Below, in pieces: positions 5,800 to 12,444 of a stretch of DNA of 15,078 nucleotides. This DNA is from Muribaculaceae bacterium (GTDB lineage: Bacteria; Bacteroidota; Bacteroidia; Bacteroidales; Muribaculaceae). Position 1 is the stretch's first letter. Each line of letters opens with the position of its first letter. Both the position numbers and the translations under genes were made by a program. The notes under the pieces are model-generated. The model was not told the DNA's origin. It made no database searches and was given only the letters and a program-made list of their open reading frames with translations. Where the stretch lies: contig JAKSMA010000030.1 in NCBI GenBank assembly GCA_024400895.1, positions 1 through 15,078 of the forward strand, written 5' to 3'.

Positions 5800-7107
5800 A
5801 TGATGAAATGTTTTACACAGGGAAGAAATATTAGCGCACGCAAAAAAAACATAATAGAAAAAGTGAAATATTTTCAATCTTGGCAAAAAGCCCTATGCTT
5901 GTTTTCGTTAGCATTTATTGCTACAATCGTATCTTGTAATGGAAAAGCCGGCGATTCTATTTTCGCCTCCAATCCCGACGACTCTATATCCCCAGTAATT
6001 ACAACCCGTGGACCGATGATGATCATGGAAGGCGAAGGACACGATTCCACATTTCTTACCAAGGGGCTGAAGGTGACCGACAACTCTGGCTTGGTGAAGC
6101 TCACCATCGACTCTTCTCAAGTGAAATGGAATCAGCAGGGCACCTACAAGGTGGTGTACACAGCCAAGGACTCGGCACAAAATGTGACCACTGTCACCGA
6201 AGAGCTCCGCGTGGTGGGTAAGAATGAAAAAATCATCTACCTCACTTTCGACGACGGACCATCCGTCTGCACCGACGATTTGCTCAAAATTCTGCGCGAC
6301 GAGAAGGTGAAGGCCACATTCTTCGTGACTGCTCAGTTCTCGCACTATATCGACCGATTAGGAGCTATCGCGAAAGAAGGACACGAAGTGGTGATTCACA
6401 CCTACTCCCACGACTTCAGAATCTACAAAAGCATAGAATCGTATTTTGAAGACCTCAATAAAATCAACGATTTGATTGAAAAGTACACAGGAAAGCGCTC
6501 ACGAATTTTGCGTCACCCAGGTGGAAGTAGCAACACGATCAACCGCAAATACAATTCCGACCCCAAATTTATGGACAAGCTCTGCGTGGCGCTTCTCGAC
6601 AGCGGATATCAGTTCGTCGACTGGAACCTTGATTCACAGGATGCTTCGGGCAACAACGTGCCAGTTTCACGCTTGGTGAACTCGGCTTGCCACACCTATC
6701 ACAATGTGATGTGCTTGCTGATGCACGATACCGGTGCTAAACTCACTACCGTGCAAGCATTGCCTCAAATTATCCACTATTTTAAGCAGCAGGGATATGA
6801 ATTTGGCGTGCTCAACAGTGTGGACTACGTTTGCTGGCATGGCGGCGAAAAAAAGAAGGAACGCTTGAATGCACTACGTGCCTCGATGAATGCTGAAAAA
6901 TCGGGAAAAGCAAGCAAAGCAGTCCCTGCAGCTCCAAGCAAGCCTGCAGCAAAGGCTGAAGTAAAACCTGTTGAAAAGCCTTCAACAAAGTCTTTGGAAA
7001 AACCTTCGGAAAAGAAACATTCGTCGGACCATCACTCAAGCCACGACCACCATTCAAAAAAGGATAGTGAAAAGTCCACATCTTTGAAGACCGATTCTGT
7101 GGCATAA
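5800..7107 (+). CDS. lipoprotein polysaccharide deacetylase (NodB / CE4) with Ig-like domain and His-rich tail
   Basis: 435 residues if translation starts at ATG 5800; TTG 5749 and GTG 5863 are alternatives, the latter giving a compact signal peptide. A hydrophobic segment ends in a lipobox IVSC at C46. Residues ~60-140 resemble a DUF5011/HYR-type Ig-like domain (KVTDNSG, GTYKVVYTAKDSAQN). Residues ~143-350 form the NodB domain: TFDDGP (149-154), metal-binding H200-x3-H204 (HTYSH), RHPGG (238-242), DWNLD (from 274) and MHD (308-310). CE4 enzymes of this type remove acetyl groups from peptidoglycan, chitin-like or other GlcNAc polymers at the envelope, using a divalent metal. After ~355 comes a low-complexity Lys/Ala/Pro/Ser/Glu linker, then a histidine-rich end around HHSSHDHHSKKD. 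The tail is unusual and may bind metal. Own promoter upstream and terminator at 7150-7186: a single-gene unit. Specificity is not deducible. Confidence 0.9.
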   Translation: MMKCFTQGRNISARKKNIIEKVKYFQSWQKALCLFSLAFIATIVSCNGKAGDSIFASNPDDSISPVITTRGPMMIMEGEGHDSTFLTKGLKVTDNSGLVKLTIDSSQVKWNQQGTYKVVYTAKDSAQNVTTVTEELRVVGKNEKIIYLTFDDGPSVCTDDLLKILRDEKVKATFFVTAQFSHYIDRLGAIAKEGHEVVIHTYSHDFRIYKSIESYFEDLNKINDLIEKYTGKRSRILRHPGGSSNTINRKYNSDPKFMDKLCVALLDSGYQFVDWNLDSQDASGNNVPVSRLVNSACHTYHNVMCLLMHDTGAKLTTVQALPQIIHYFKQQGYEFGVLNSVDYVCWHGGEKKKERLNALRASMNAEKSGKASKAVPAAPSKPAAKAEVKPVEKPSTKSLEKPSEKKHSSDHHSSHDHHSKKDSEKSTSLKTDSVA

Positions 7108-7149
7108 TTCGCATGTGTCAAGGCTCGCTCCACTGAGCAGAAAAAATAG

Positions 7150-7186
7150 GCAGTTGCTTCCGCAAATAGGGGCAACTGCTTTTTTT
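7150..7186 (+). terminator. rho-independent terminator after the deacetylase gene
   Basis: GCAGTTGC (7150-7157) pairs perfectly with GCAACTGC (7172-7179) around a 14-nt loop, followed by T7 (7180-7186). It lies 43 nt after the stop. Confidence 0.85.
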
Positions 7187-7288
7187 GTTTGCAGGCTCAC
7201 TACGCAAGTGGAATAGTAGTGGGGATAGTTATCTCCTGTTGATTACATTTCTCACAAACTCTGTATCGGGGAAGAGTAGAACAAAAAA

Positions 7289-7420
7289 CACAGCCGTTTT
7301 CTGATGGCTTTCAGCTCATCCTTGCCTGTGGAGAGACGACTATACCCAAAGCAAGCTTTAGCTATATTCGCCTCTCCACAGACAATGTCGGGGAGCCCGA
7401 CATGCCAGGAAACGGCTGTG
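7289..7420. repeat. 132-nt four-helix palindromic element (structured RNA or MITE-like)
   Basis: The ends pair over 15 positions (7289-7303 with 7406-7420; 14 Watson-Crick pairs plus one T/G). Enclosed are three hairpins. One at 7304-7319 has about 6 bp with a bulge. One at 7326-7381 is a 27-position imperfect palindrome with 23 matches and an AA loop, closed by a perfect 10-bp CTGTGGAGAG/CTCTCCACAG stem. One at 7385-7403 has 8 bp (ATGTCGGG/CCCGACAT, loop GAG). Linkers are short, giving a compact four-way junction. The direct repeat ACAAAAA flanks it at 7281-7287 and 7421-7427, which could be a target duplication but is low complexity. As minus-strand RNA the outer stem is followed by U6 (7288-7283), like a terminator. 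No ORF inside is supported. I do not recognise a named family. Confidence 0.6.
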
Positions 7421-7436
7421 ACAAAAAGTGCTCTGC

Positions 7437-7456
7437 AAAAAAAAAAGCCTTCGGCT
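7437..7456 (-). terminator. possible minus-strand terminator
   Basis: On the minus strand a short stem AGCC-GAA-GGCT (7456-7446) is followed by about ten T (7446-7437). The stem is only 4 bp, so this is weak. No minus-strand gene that would use it is visible in the spacer. Confidence 0.3.
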
Positions 7457-7495
7457 ACAAAAAAATGGAATTGTGCCGATATATGAAGATGTTTT

Positions 7496-7584
7496 TGTAG
7501 GGACGCTTGGCTCAAGCGTCCGCTTTACACATGGCTGATTGTCAATTTATTAGATGCCGGACGCTCGAGCCGAGCATCCCTACA
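7496..7584. repeat. 89-bp element with 27-bp terminal inverted repeats, each a hairpin
   Basis: The left end 7496-7522 and the right end 7558-7584 are inverted copies identical at 24 of 27 positions, starting TGTAGGGA on the outside. Each end is also a hairpin: GGACGCTT/AAGCGTCC around GGCTC on the left, and GGACGCTCG/CGAGCATCC around AGC on the right. Two of the three differences are compensatory, exchanging a T-A pair for C-G in the hairpin stem, so the fold appears to be preserved. A further GCTTTACACA at 7522-7531 is inverted as TGTGTAAAGC at 7589-7598, outside the right end. It has no coding capacity and looks like an extragenic palindromic repeat (REP/BIME-like) or MITE. The TGTAGGGACGC-type palindrome is reminiscent of repeats dispersed in other genomes (recollection, not searched). 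Confidence 0.65.
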
Positions 7585-7659
7585 ACATTGTGTGTAAAGC
7601 ATTTAGAAGCAACTTTACAAAAAAGAGTTGTTATTCCTATTTTCAGCGCCTATTTTGCT

Positions 7660-7680
7660 CGCTCGTAAGAGCGTTTTTTT
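7660..7680 (+). terminator. rho-independent terminator without an obvious gene
   Basis: CGCTC (7660-7664) pairs with GAGCG (7669-7673) around GTAA, followed by T7 (7674-7680). It points along the plus strand, yet nothing coding lies between the deacetylase terminator and here. It may end a transcript that crosses the palindromic elements. Confidence 0.55.
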
Positions 7681-7830
7681 CCGTTCAAGCATCCCTGTTC
7701 GATTTTCAAACAGCGCATCTATCGTGGGCGCAAATTTGTTCTATCCACACCCTTTTTTCTACTGGGCGGATTTGGAGTTGAAAGAATTATTGGCGTAGGG
7801 TTGGGGGTGTGCGACATTGCGGATAATTTT
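7681..7830. other. gene-free spacer upstream of the mannosidase operon
   Basis: I find no supported coding frame, RNA gene or repeat here. The short open frame across 7554-7781 has no recognisable domain, runs through the palindromic element and terminator, and is disregarded. Confidence 0.4.
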
Positions 7831-7867
7831 TGCATCAAATATGCAATAATGTGTAAGAAATATGCAT
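7831..7867. promoter_or_regulatory. repeated AAATATGCA motif, candidate operator
   Basis: AAATATGCA occurs at 7837-7845 and 7858-7866, exactly 21 bp apart (two helical turns). The first copy forms an inverted repeat with TGCAT at 7831-7835. The second abuts the -7 box of the mannosidase gene. The phased spacing beside the promoter suggests a dimeric regulator site; this is inferred from the pattern only. Confidence 0.4.
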
Positions 7868-7875
7868 TATCTTTG
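7868..7875 (+). promoter_or_regulatory. -7 box TATCTTTG of the mannosidase operon
   Basis: TATCTTTG matches TAnnTTTG and lies 29 nt upstream of ATG 7905, predicting a leader of about 23 nt. No clear -33 TTTG at standard spacing, which would fit activator-dependent initiation. Confidence 0.55.
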
Positions 7876-7904
7876 TGGGTATTAGTTACTAAACGCATTT
7901 TTAT

Positions 7905-10900
7905 ATGAAATTCAAAGGATTGCTAATTGCCGCGCTGTTCGCAACAAGTGCTTCGGCGATGGCTCAACAAACAGAAAAGAAGGCGTACCTGGTGTCGGAT
8001 GCCCATTTCGACACGCAGTGGAACTGGGATGTACAGACTTCCATACGCGAATATGTTCCCAAGACAATGAACACTAATCTGCATCTGCTGGAGAAGTACC
8101 CCAACTACATCTTCAACTTTGAGGGTGGCGTGAAATATGCTTGGATGAAGGAATACTACCGCGATGCCTATGAGCGCGTGAAAGACTATATCAAGTGCGG
8201 ACGCTGGCACATCAGTGGCGCTTCGTGGGATGCCAACGATACCAATCTGCCAAATCCAGAGGTGTTCCTGCGCAACATTTTGCTCGGTCAGCACTTCTAT
8301 CAAAAGGAATTTGGCGTTCTCTCCACCGACATCTTCCTGCCCGACTGCTTCGGTTTCAGTTACACGATTCCTACCGTGGCGAAGCACTGCGGTCTGATAG
8401 GCTTTTCGACCCAGAAACTCCAATGGCGCCATCATCCATTCTATGAAGGCGACAAGAAAATACCATTTGATTTCGGTATGTGGGAAGGTGTGGACGGCTC
8501 GCGCATCATGATGGTGCCCGACGGCCACAACTACACCACGAAATGGAAAGACGGCGAGAACTTGGCCGAAAACAAAAAAGTGAAAGCGCTTGTGGAGAAT
8601 AACCCATTCGGCACAGCATATCACTATTATGGCACAGGCGACACAGGTGGCTCGCCCACCATCGGTTCGGTACGCGCTGTGGAAGCAAGTCTGAAGGGGA
8701 ATGGCGATATCAAGTTTGTCAGTGCCACCAGCGACCAGATTTTCAAAGACTATATGCCATTTGAATCGCATCCCGAACTCCCTGTGTTCAAAGGAGAGTT
8801 GCTGATGGATGTGCACGGCACAGGCTGCTACACCTCGCAAGCAGCTATGAAACTCTTTAACCGTCGCAACGAGCAGATGGCACTCGCTGCCGAACGCGCT
8901 GCAGTGGTGGCCGACTGGATGGGGGCAGTGGCATATCCTTCCTCACTCCTCAACGATGCGTGGAAGCGCTTCGTGTGGCATCAGTTCCACGACGACCTCA
9001 CCGGCACCAGTATTCCTCGCGCTTACGAATTTTCGTGGAACGACGAACTGATTTCGCTGAAGCAGTTCACAAATGTGCTCTCTACCTCGGTGGGCGCAGT
9101 GAGCCGCCGACTCAATACGCAAGTGAGTGGCATTCCTGTGGTGCTCTACAATCCATCGGGAGCGGCTTCGGGCGAAGCTGTAGAGGTGGAAATAGCCACG
9201 GCGAAACCTGTGAAGAGCGTGGCAGTGACCAACGAGAACGGCAAGCGTGTGAGTGCACAAGTGCTCAGCAGTGAAGCTGGCAAAACTCGTGTGCTCATTG
9301 ATGCGCAAGTGCCTGCGCTGGGCTATGTGGTGTATGACGTGAAAACTTCAACAGGCACTCCTGCAGCGACAAGTATTGATGCCAACACACTTGAAAACAG
9401 CGTGTATAGCCTTCGCCTTGATGCCAACGGCGACATCTGCTCGCTCATCGACAAGCGCACTGGAAAGCAACTCGTGGCCGACGGCAAGGCTTTCCGCCTT
9501 GCGTTGTTCACCTCCAATATGTCGACCGTGTGGCCTGCATGGGAAATCATCAAGAGCGAAATCGACGAGGCTCCTCAAAGCATCAGCGCCGCTGAAATCC
9601 AACAGGTGGAAAACGGCGATGTGCGTAAGGCGCTGAAGGTGACTCGCAAATTTAGAAATTCATCTATCACACAATACATTCGCCTCTATGAAGGTGCACA
9701 AGCCGACCGAATCGACATCTTCAACGATGTGGACTGGCAAGAGAAAAACTCGTTGCTGAAAGCCGAATTCCCAATGGCGTTCAGTAATCCAAAAGCCACC
9801 TACGACCTTGGCCTTGGTGCTGTGCAACGTGGCAATAACACCGACCAAGCCTATGAAGTGTATGCTCATCAATGGGCCGACCTTGCTACCACCGATGGCA
9901 CTTATGGCGTGTCGGTGCTCAACGACTGCAAATACGGCTGGGATAAACCTGCCGACAACACCATCCGCCTCACCTTGCTCCACACTCCAGGGGTGGGCAG
10001 TAATTACAATTACCAAGGTGTGCAAGACCATGGCCACCATCAGTTCACCTATTCTATCGTTGCCCATCAAGGCTCATACCAAGATGCCGGTGTAGTGGCA
10101 AAGGCTGAAAACCTCAACCAAGGTGTGAAGAGCTATGTGGCACCAAAGCATGCTGGCGACTTGGGCAAGGCCTACTCGTTTGCATCCTCAAGCAATCCTA
10201 ACGTGGTGCTGAAGGCGATGAAGAAGGCCGAAGACAGCGACAATGAATACGTGGTTCGCTTCTTCGAAACATCGGGTCGAGGTGCACAAAATGCCGATTT
10301 CACTTTCGCTGCCGACATTGCGGAAGCGCAAGAACTCAACGGTATTGAGCAACCAATCGGCCCCGCCACCGCTTCGGGTAAAGTGTTGAGCGTGAATGTG
10401 CCTGCCTTTGGCATCAAGACTTACAAAGTGCGCCTCGCCACACCTTCTGTGAAGGCTACTCCTGTGGCACAAGTGCCTCTTGCATTGCCTGGCAATGCCG
10501 CTATTGGCACCTACAATGCATTCCATACATCATCGAATTTTGATGGCAGAGGCTATGCTTTCGCTGCCGAACTGCTACCAAGCGACCTTACCTACGGCGG
10601 TGTCACCTTCCGTCTTGGCGAAGCCGATGCCAAGTGCGCGGTGAAATGTGATGGTCAAACCATCGACATCCCTGCCGGCTATTCTCGCATTTATCTCCTT
10701 GCTGCTTCCACAGGCGCCGACACTAAAGCTACACTTCAATTCCAGGGCAAGAAAGTGGCGAAACCGGAAACTGAAATCACCGTGCCATCCTATACGGGAT
10801 TTATTGGTCAATGGGGCCATTATGGGCACACCGAAGGCTATATCAAGCCATCTGAAGTGGCATTTGTGGGCACTCACCGCCACCACATGGTGAAGGGCGA

Positions 10901-11522
10901 TATGCCATACGAATACACCTATATGTTTATGATTCCTGTCGACGTGCCTGCAGGAGCCACATCGATGACTCTCCCCACCGACAAGCATGTGGTGGTGTTT
11001 GCTGCCACCGCTTCGGCCGATTCACAAGGAGCACTCACTCCTGCCACCAATTTAATGCGTGTGGATTTGCCACTGAAGTGTGTCGACAGTTGTTCCAACC
11101 AAGTGGGGAATCTGCTTGAGGGTAAGCCTTGCATTGAGCGTTCGGGCGAAGTGAAGAAGGGTGAGCGTGCCGAACTCGCAGTGGATGGCGATATGGACAC
11201 CAAATGGTGCGACGCAAGCAGCAAGATACATGACAAATACATTGCTTTCGACCTCGGTGAAGTGACCACTATCCGCGAATGGGAAGTGATGCATGCCGCC
11301 ATCGAAAACATGTCGTATGTCACCAAAGATTTCTGCCTTCAAGTGAAAGAAAACATCGACTCCGAGTGGAAGACCGTAGACCAGGTGACTAACAACACCG
11401 ACATTGAGACCTCCCGCAAACTCGCTGAGCCAGTGAAAGCGCGCTATGTGCGCCTCTATGTCACCAAGGCCACTCAGTTCGATGGCATTGTGGCTCGCAT
11501 CTACGAATTCGCAGTATATTAA
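7905..11522 (+). CDS. secreted GH38-family alpha-mannosidase with C-terminal F5/8-type domain
   Basis: 1205 residues. Residues 1-20, MKFKGLLIAALFATSASAMA, form a Sec signal peptide cleaved before QQ. The GH38 catalytic region covers ~26-480. Zinc ligands H34 and D36 (DAHFDTQW) precede D147 in PDCFGFSYTIP, at the position of the family's nucleophile, and H362 in WHQFHDDLTGTS provides the remaining zinc ligand. GH38 enzymes are retaining, zinc-dependent alpha-mannosidases acting on N-glycans or mannans. Residues ~480-850 are the beta-sandwich region typical of the family, and ~870-1040 a further beta-rich region I cannot name. Residues ~1065-1205 resemble an F5/8-type C (discoidin, CBM32-like) carbohydrate-binding module (AVDGDMDTKWCD, KYIAFDLGEV, ARYVRLYV). 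The protein probably acts in the periplasm or at the surface on mannose-containing host or dietary glycans. The next gene starts 24 nt downstream. No SusC/D genes lie in the window, so it is not part of a visible utilisation locus. Linkage specificity is not deducible. Confidence 0.93.
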   Translation: MKFKGLLIAALFATSASAMAQQTEKKAYLVSDAHFDTQWNWDVQTSIREYVPKTMNTNLHLLEKYPNYIFNFEGGVKYAWMKEYYRDAYERVKDYIKCGRWHISGASWDANDTNLPNPEVFLRNILLGQHFYQKEFGVLSTDIFLPDCFGFSYTIPTVAKHCGLIGFSTQKLQWRHHPFYEGDKKIPFDFGMWEGVDGSRIMMVPDGHNYTTKWKDGENLAENKKVKALVENNPFGTAYHYYGTGDTGGSPTIGSVRAVEASLKGNGDIKFVSATSDQIFKDYMPFESHPELPVFKGELLMDVHGTGCYTSQAAMKLFNRRNEQMALAAERAAVVADWMGAVAYPSSLLNDAWKRFVWHQFHDDLTGTSIPRAYEFSWNDELISLKQFTNVLSTSVGAVSRRLNTQVSGIPVVLYNPSGAASGEAVEVEIATAKPVKSVAVTNENGKRVSAQVLSSEAGKTRVLIDAQVPALGYVVYDVKTSTGTPAATSIDANTLENSVYSLRLDANGDICSLIDKRTGKQLVADGKAFRLALFTSNMSTVWPAWEIIKSEIDEAPQSISAAEIQQVENGDVRKALKVTRKFRNSSITQYIRLYEGAQADRIDIFNDVDWQEKNSLLKAEFPMAFSNPKATYDLGLGAVQRGNNTDQAYEVYAHQWADLATTDGTYGVSVLNDCKYGWDKPADNTIRLTLLHTPGVGSNYNYQGVQDHGHHQFTYSIVAHQGSYQDAGVVAKAENLNQGVKSYVAPKHAGDLGKAYSFASSSNPNVVLKAMKKAEDSDNEYVVRFFETSGRGAQNADFTFAADIAEAQELNGIEQPIGPATASGKVLSVNVPAFGIKTYKVRLATPSVKATPVAQVPLALPGNAAIGTYNAFHTSSNFDGRGYAFAAELLPSDLTYGGVTFRLGEADAKCAVKCDGQTIDIPAGYSRIYLLAASTGADTKATLQFQGKKVAKPETEITVPSYTGFIGQWGHYGHTEGYIKPSEVAFVGTHRHHMVKGDMPYEYTYMFMIPVDVPAGATSMTLPTDKHVVVFAATASADSQGALTPATNLMRVDLPLKCVDSCSNQVGNLLEGKPCIERSGEVKKGERAELAVDGDMDTKWCDASSKIHDKYIAFDLGEVTTIREWEVMHAAIENMSYVTKDFCLQVKENIDSEWKTVDQVTNNTDIETSRKLAEPVKARYVRLYVTKATQFDGIVARIYEFAVY

Positions 11523-11546
11523 AAATCAATTAAAAATAACGTAATT

Positions 11547-11735
11547 ATGGCAAACGACACTAAATCATGCGCAAATTGTAAATTTCGCGCAAAATACGAC
11601 CGCAATCCTAAGTCGCTGCTTGGCCGTTTCTGGCGCTGGCACATCAACTTCTGCTCAGGTTGGAAAGGTTACCTCGCTTCGCTCTCCGACGACGAGCGTG
11701 CAGCCCTCACCGAAAAATACGACCTCAAGAAATAG
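11547..11735 (+). CDS. small CCHC protein, conserved-looking, function unknown
   Basis: 62 residues, begun 24 nt after the mannosidase stop. The sequence is basic and aromatic-rich. It has C8-x2-C11 near the N-terminus (SCANCKFRAKYD) and H32-x3-C36 in the middle (WRWHINFCSGWK), a spacing that could bind one zinc ion. The end, LSDDERAALTEKYDLKK, is a short charged helix. No signal peptide or membrane helix, so it is probably cytoplasmic. I recall similar short proteins in other Bacteroidales but know no assigned function. It is followed after 5 nt by the glutathione peroxidase gene, so the two are very likely co-transcribed and perhaps translationally coupled. A role linked to redox or thiol state is possible but unproven. 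The stop is TAG. Confidence 0.75.
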   Translation: MANDTKSCANCKFRAKYDRNPKSLLGRFWRWHINFCSGWKGYLASLSDDERAALTEKYDLKK

Positions 11736-11740
11736 GGCCT

Positions 11741-12358
11741 ATGAACAAGATTTTTATATTAATCATATTAATCATAATGACTATGGCAAACGCATTAGCA
11801 CAAACAACCAACGCCTACAGCTTCAACGTTCTTGACGCTAAAGGCGAAAATGTGAGCCTCAACGCCTACAAAGGCAAAGTTATGCTCATCGTGAACACCG
11901 CAAGCCGCTGCGGCTTCACCCCTCAATACGAAGAACTCGAAGCCCTCTACAGCCAACTGAAGGATGAAGGATTTGAGATTCTTGATTTCCCATGCAACCA
12001 ATTTGGTCAGCAAGCGCCCGAAACCGATGATGAGTATGTGGCTTTCTGTCAACTCAACTACAAGACAGAATTCAAGCAGTTTCACAAAATCGACGTCAAC
12101 GGCGAAAATGCTATCCCGCTCTACACCTGGCTCAAGAGTGAAAAACCTTTTGAGGGATTCGACAAGGGTCACCAACTCACGCCCATCCTCGAGGATATGT
12201 TCGACAAGAATATGCCAGGGTGGCGCACATCGCCCGACGTGAAATGGAATTTTACCAAGTTCCTCATCAATCGCAACGGCGAAGTGGTGGCACGCTTTGA
12301 GCCTACCGCCACAGCCGCCGACATGCTCCCCGCAATCAAGGCACTTCTTGCTGAATAA
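11741..12358 (+). CDS. exported glutathione-peroxidase-family thiol peroxidase
   Basis: 205 residues from ATG 11741. The frame is open further upstream but overlaps the previous gene and would bury the signal peptide. Residues 1-20, MNKIFILIILIIMTMANALA, form a Sec signal peptide cleaved before QTT. The GPx fold follows. Peroxidatic C57 lies in NTASRCGFTPQYEELEALY, Q87 in FPCNQFGQQAP, and W169-N170 in WNFTKFLI, completing the Cys-Gln-Trp-Asn site. The active residue is cysteine, not selenocysteine. C103 in AFCQLNYKTEF occupies the place of the resolving cysteine of thioredoxin-dependent members. These enzymes reduce hydrogen peroxide or lipid hydroperoxides using thioredoxin-like donors rather than glutathione. 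The signal peptide places this copy in the periplasm, protecting the envelope; its reductant there is not evident. It is the last gene of the mannosidase unit, ended by the hairpin at 12394-12418. Confidence 0.92.
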   Translation: MNKIFILIILIIMTMANALAQTTNAYSFNVLDAKGENVSLNAYKGKVMLIVNTASRCGFTPQYEELEALYSQLKDEGFEILDFPCNQFGQQAPETDDEYVAFCQLNYKTEFKQFHKIDVNGENAIPLYTWLKSEKPFEGFDKGHQLTPILEDMFDKNMPGWRTSPDVKWNFTKFLINRNGEVVARFEPTATAADMLPAIKALLAE

Positions 12359-12380
12359 TCACTACAGCAAACTGTAAGTC

Positions 12381-12418
12381 AAAAAAAACATTTCGCCCCT
12401 GCCGGTTAAGCAGGGGCG
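12381..12418. terminator. terminator hairpin between convergent genes
   Basis: CGCCCCTGC (12394-12402) pairs perfectly with GCAGGGGCG (12410-12418) around a 7-nt loop. A8 at 12381-12388 gives a U8 tract on the minus strand for tdh transcripts. On the plus strand only ATTTATAATTAT follows, so termination of the peroxidase transcript may be weaker. Confidence 0.75.
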
Positions 12419-12444
12419 ATTTATAATTATAACGGTTGCCCGGG

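Noticed and set aside
7289..7420. tRNA or tRNA-like gene, because the fold is cloverleaf-shaped
   Set aside because: 132 nt, wrong arm lengths, no T-loop GTTC-type sequence and no acceptor-stem/CCA arrangement.
7496..7584. CRISPR repeats
   Set aside because: Only two copies, in inverted orientation, with no spacers of regular size and no cas genes.
7554..7781. 75-codon plus-strand frame in the spacer
   Set aside because: Runs through the inverted-repeat element and a terminator; no domain, no promoter or start context.
7923..8840. Minus-strand open frame (305 codons) within the mannosidase
   Set aside because: Shadow of the GH38 catalytic domain; the real gene carries the zinc and catalytic residues.
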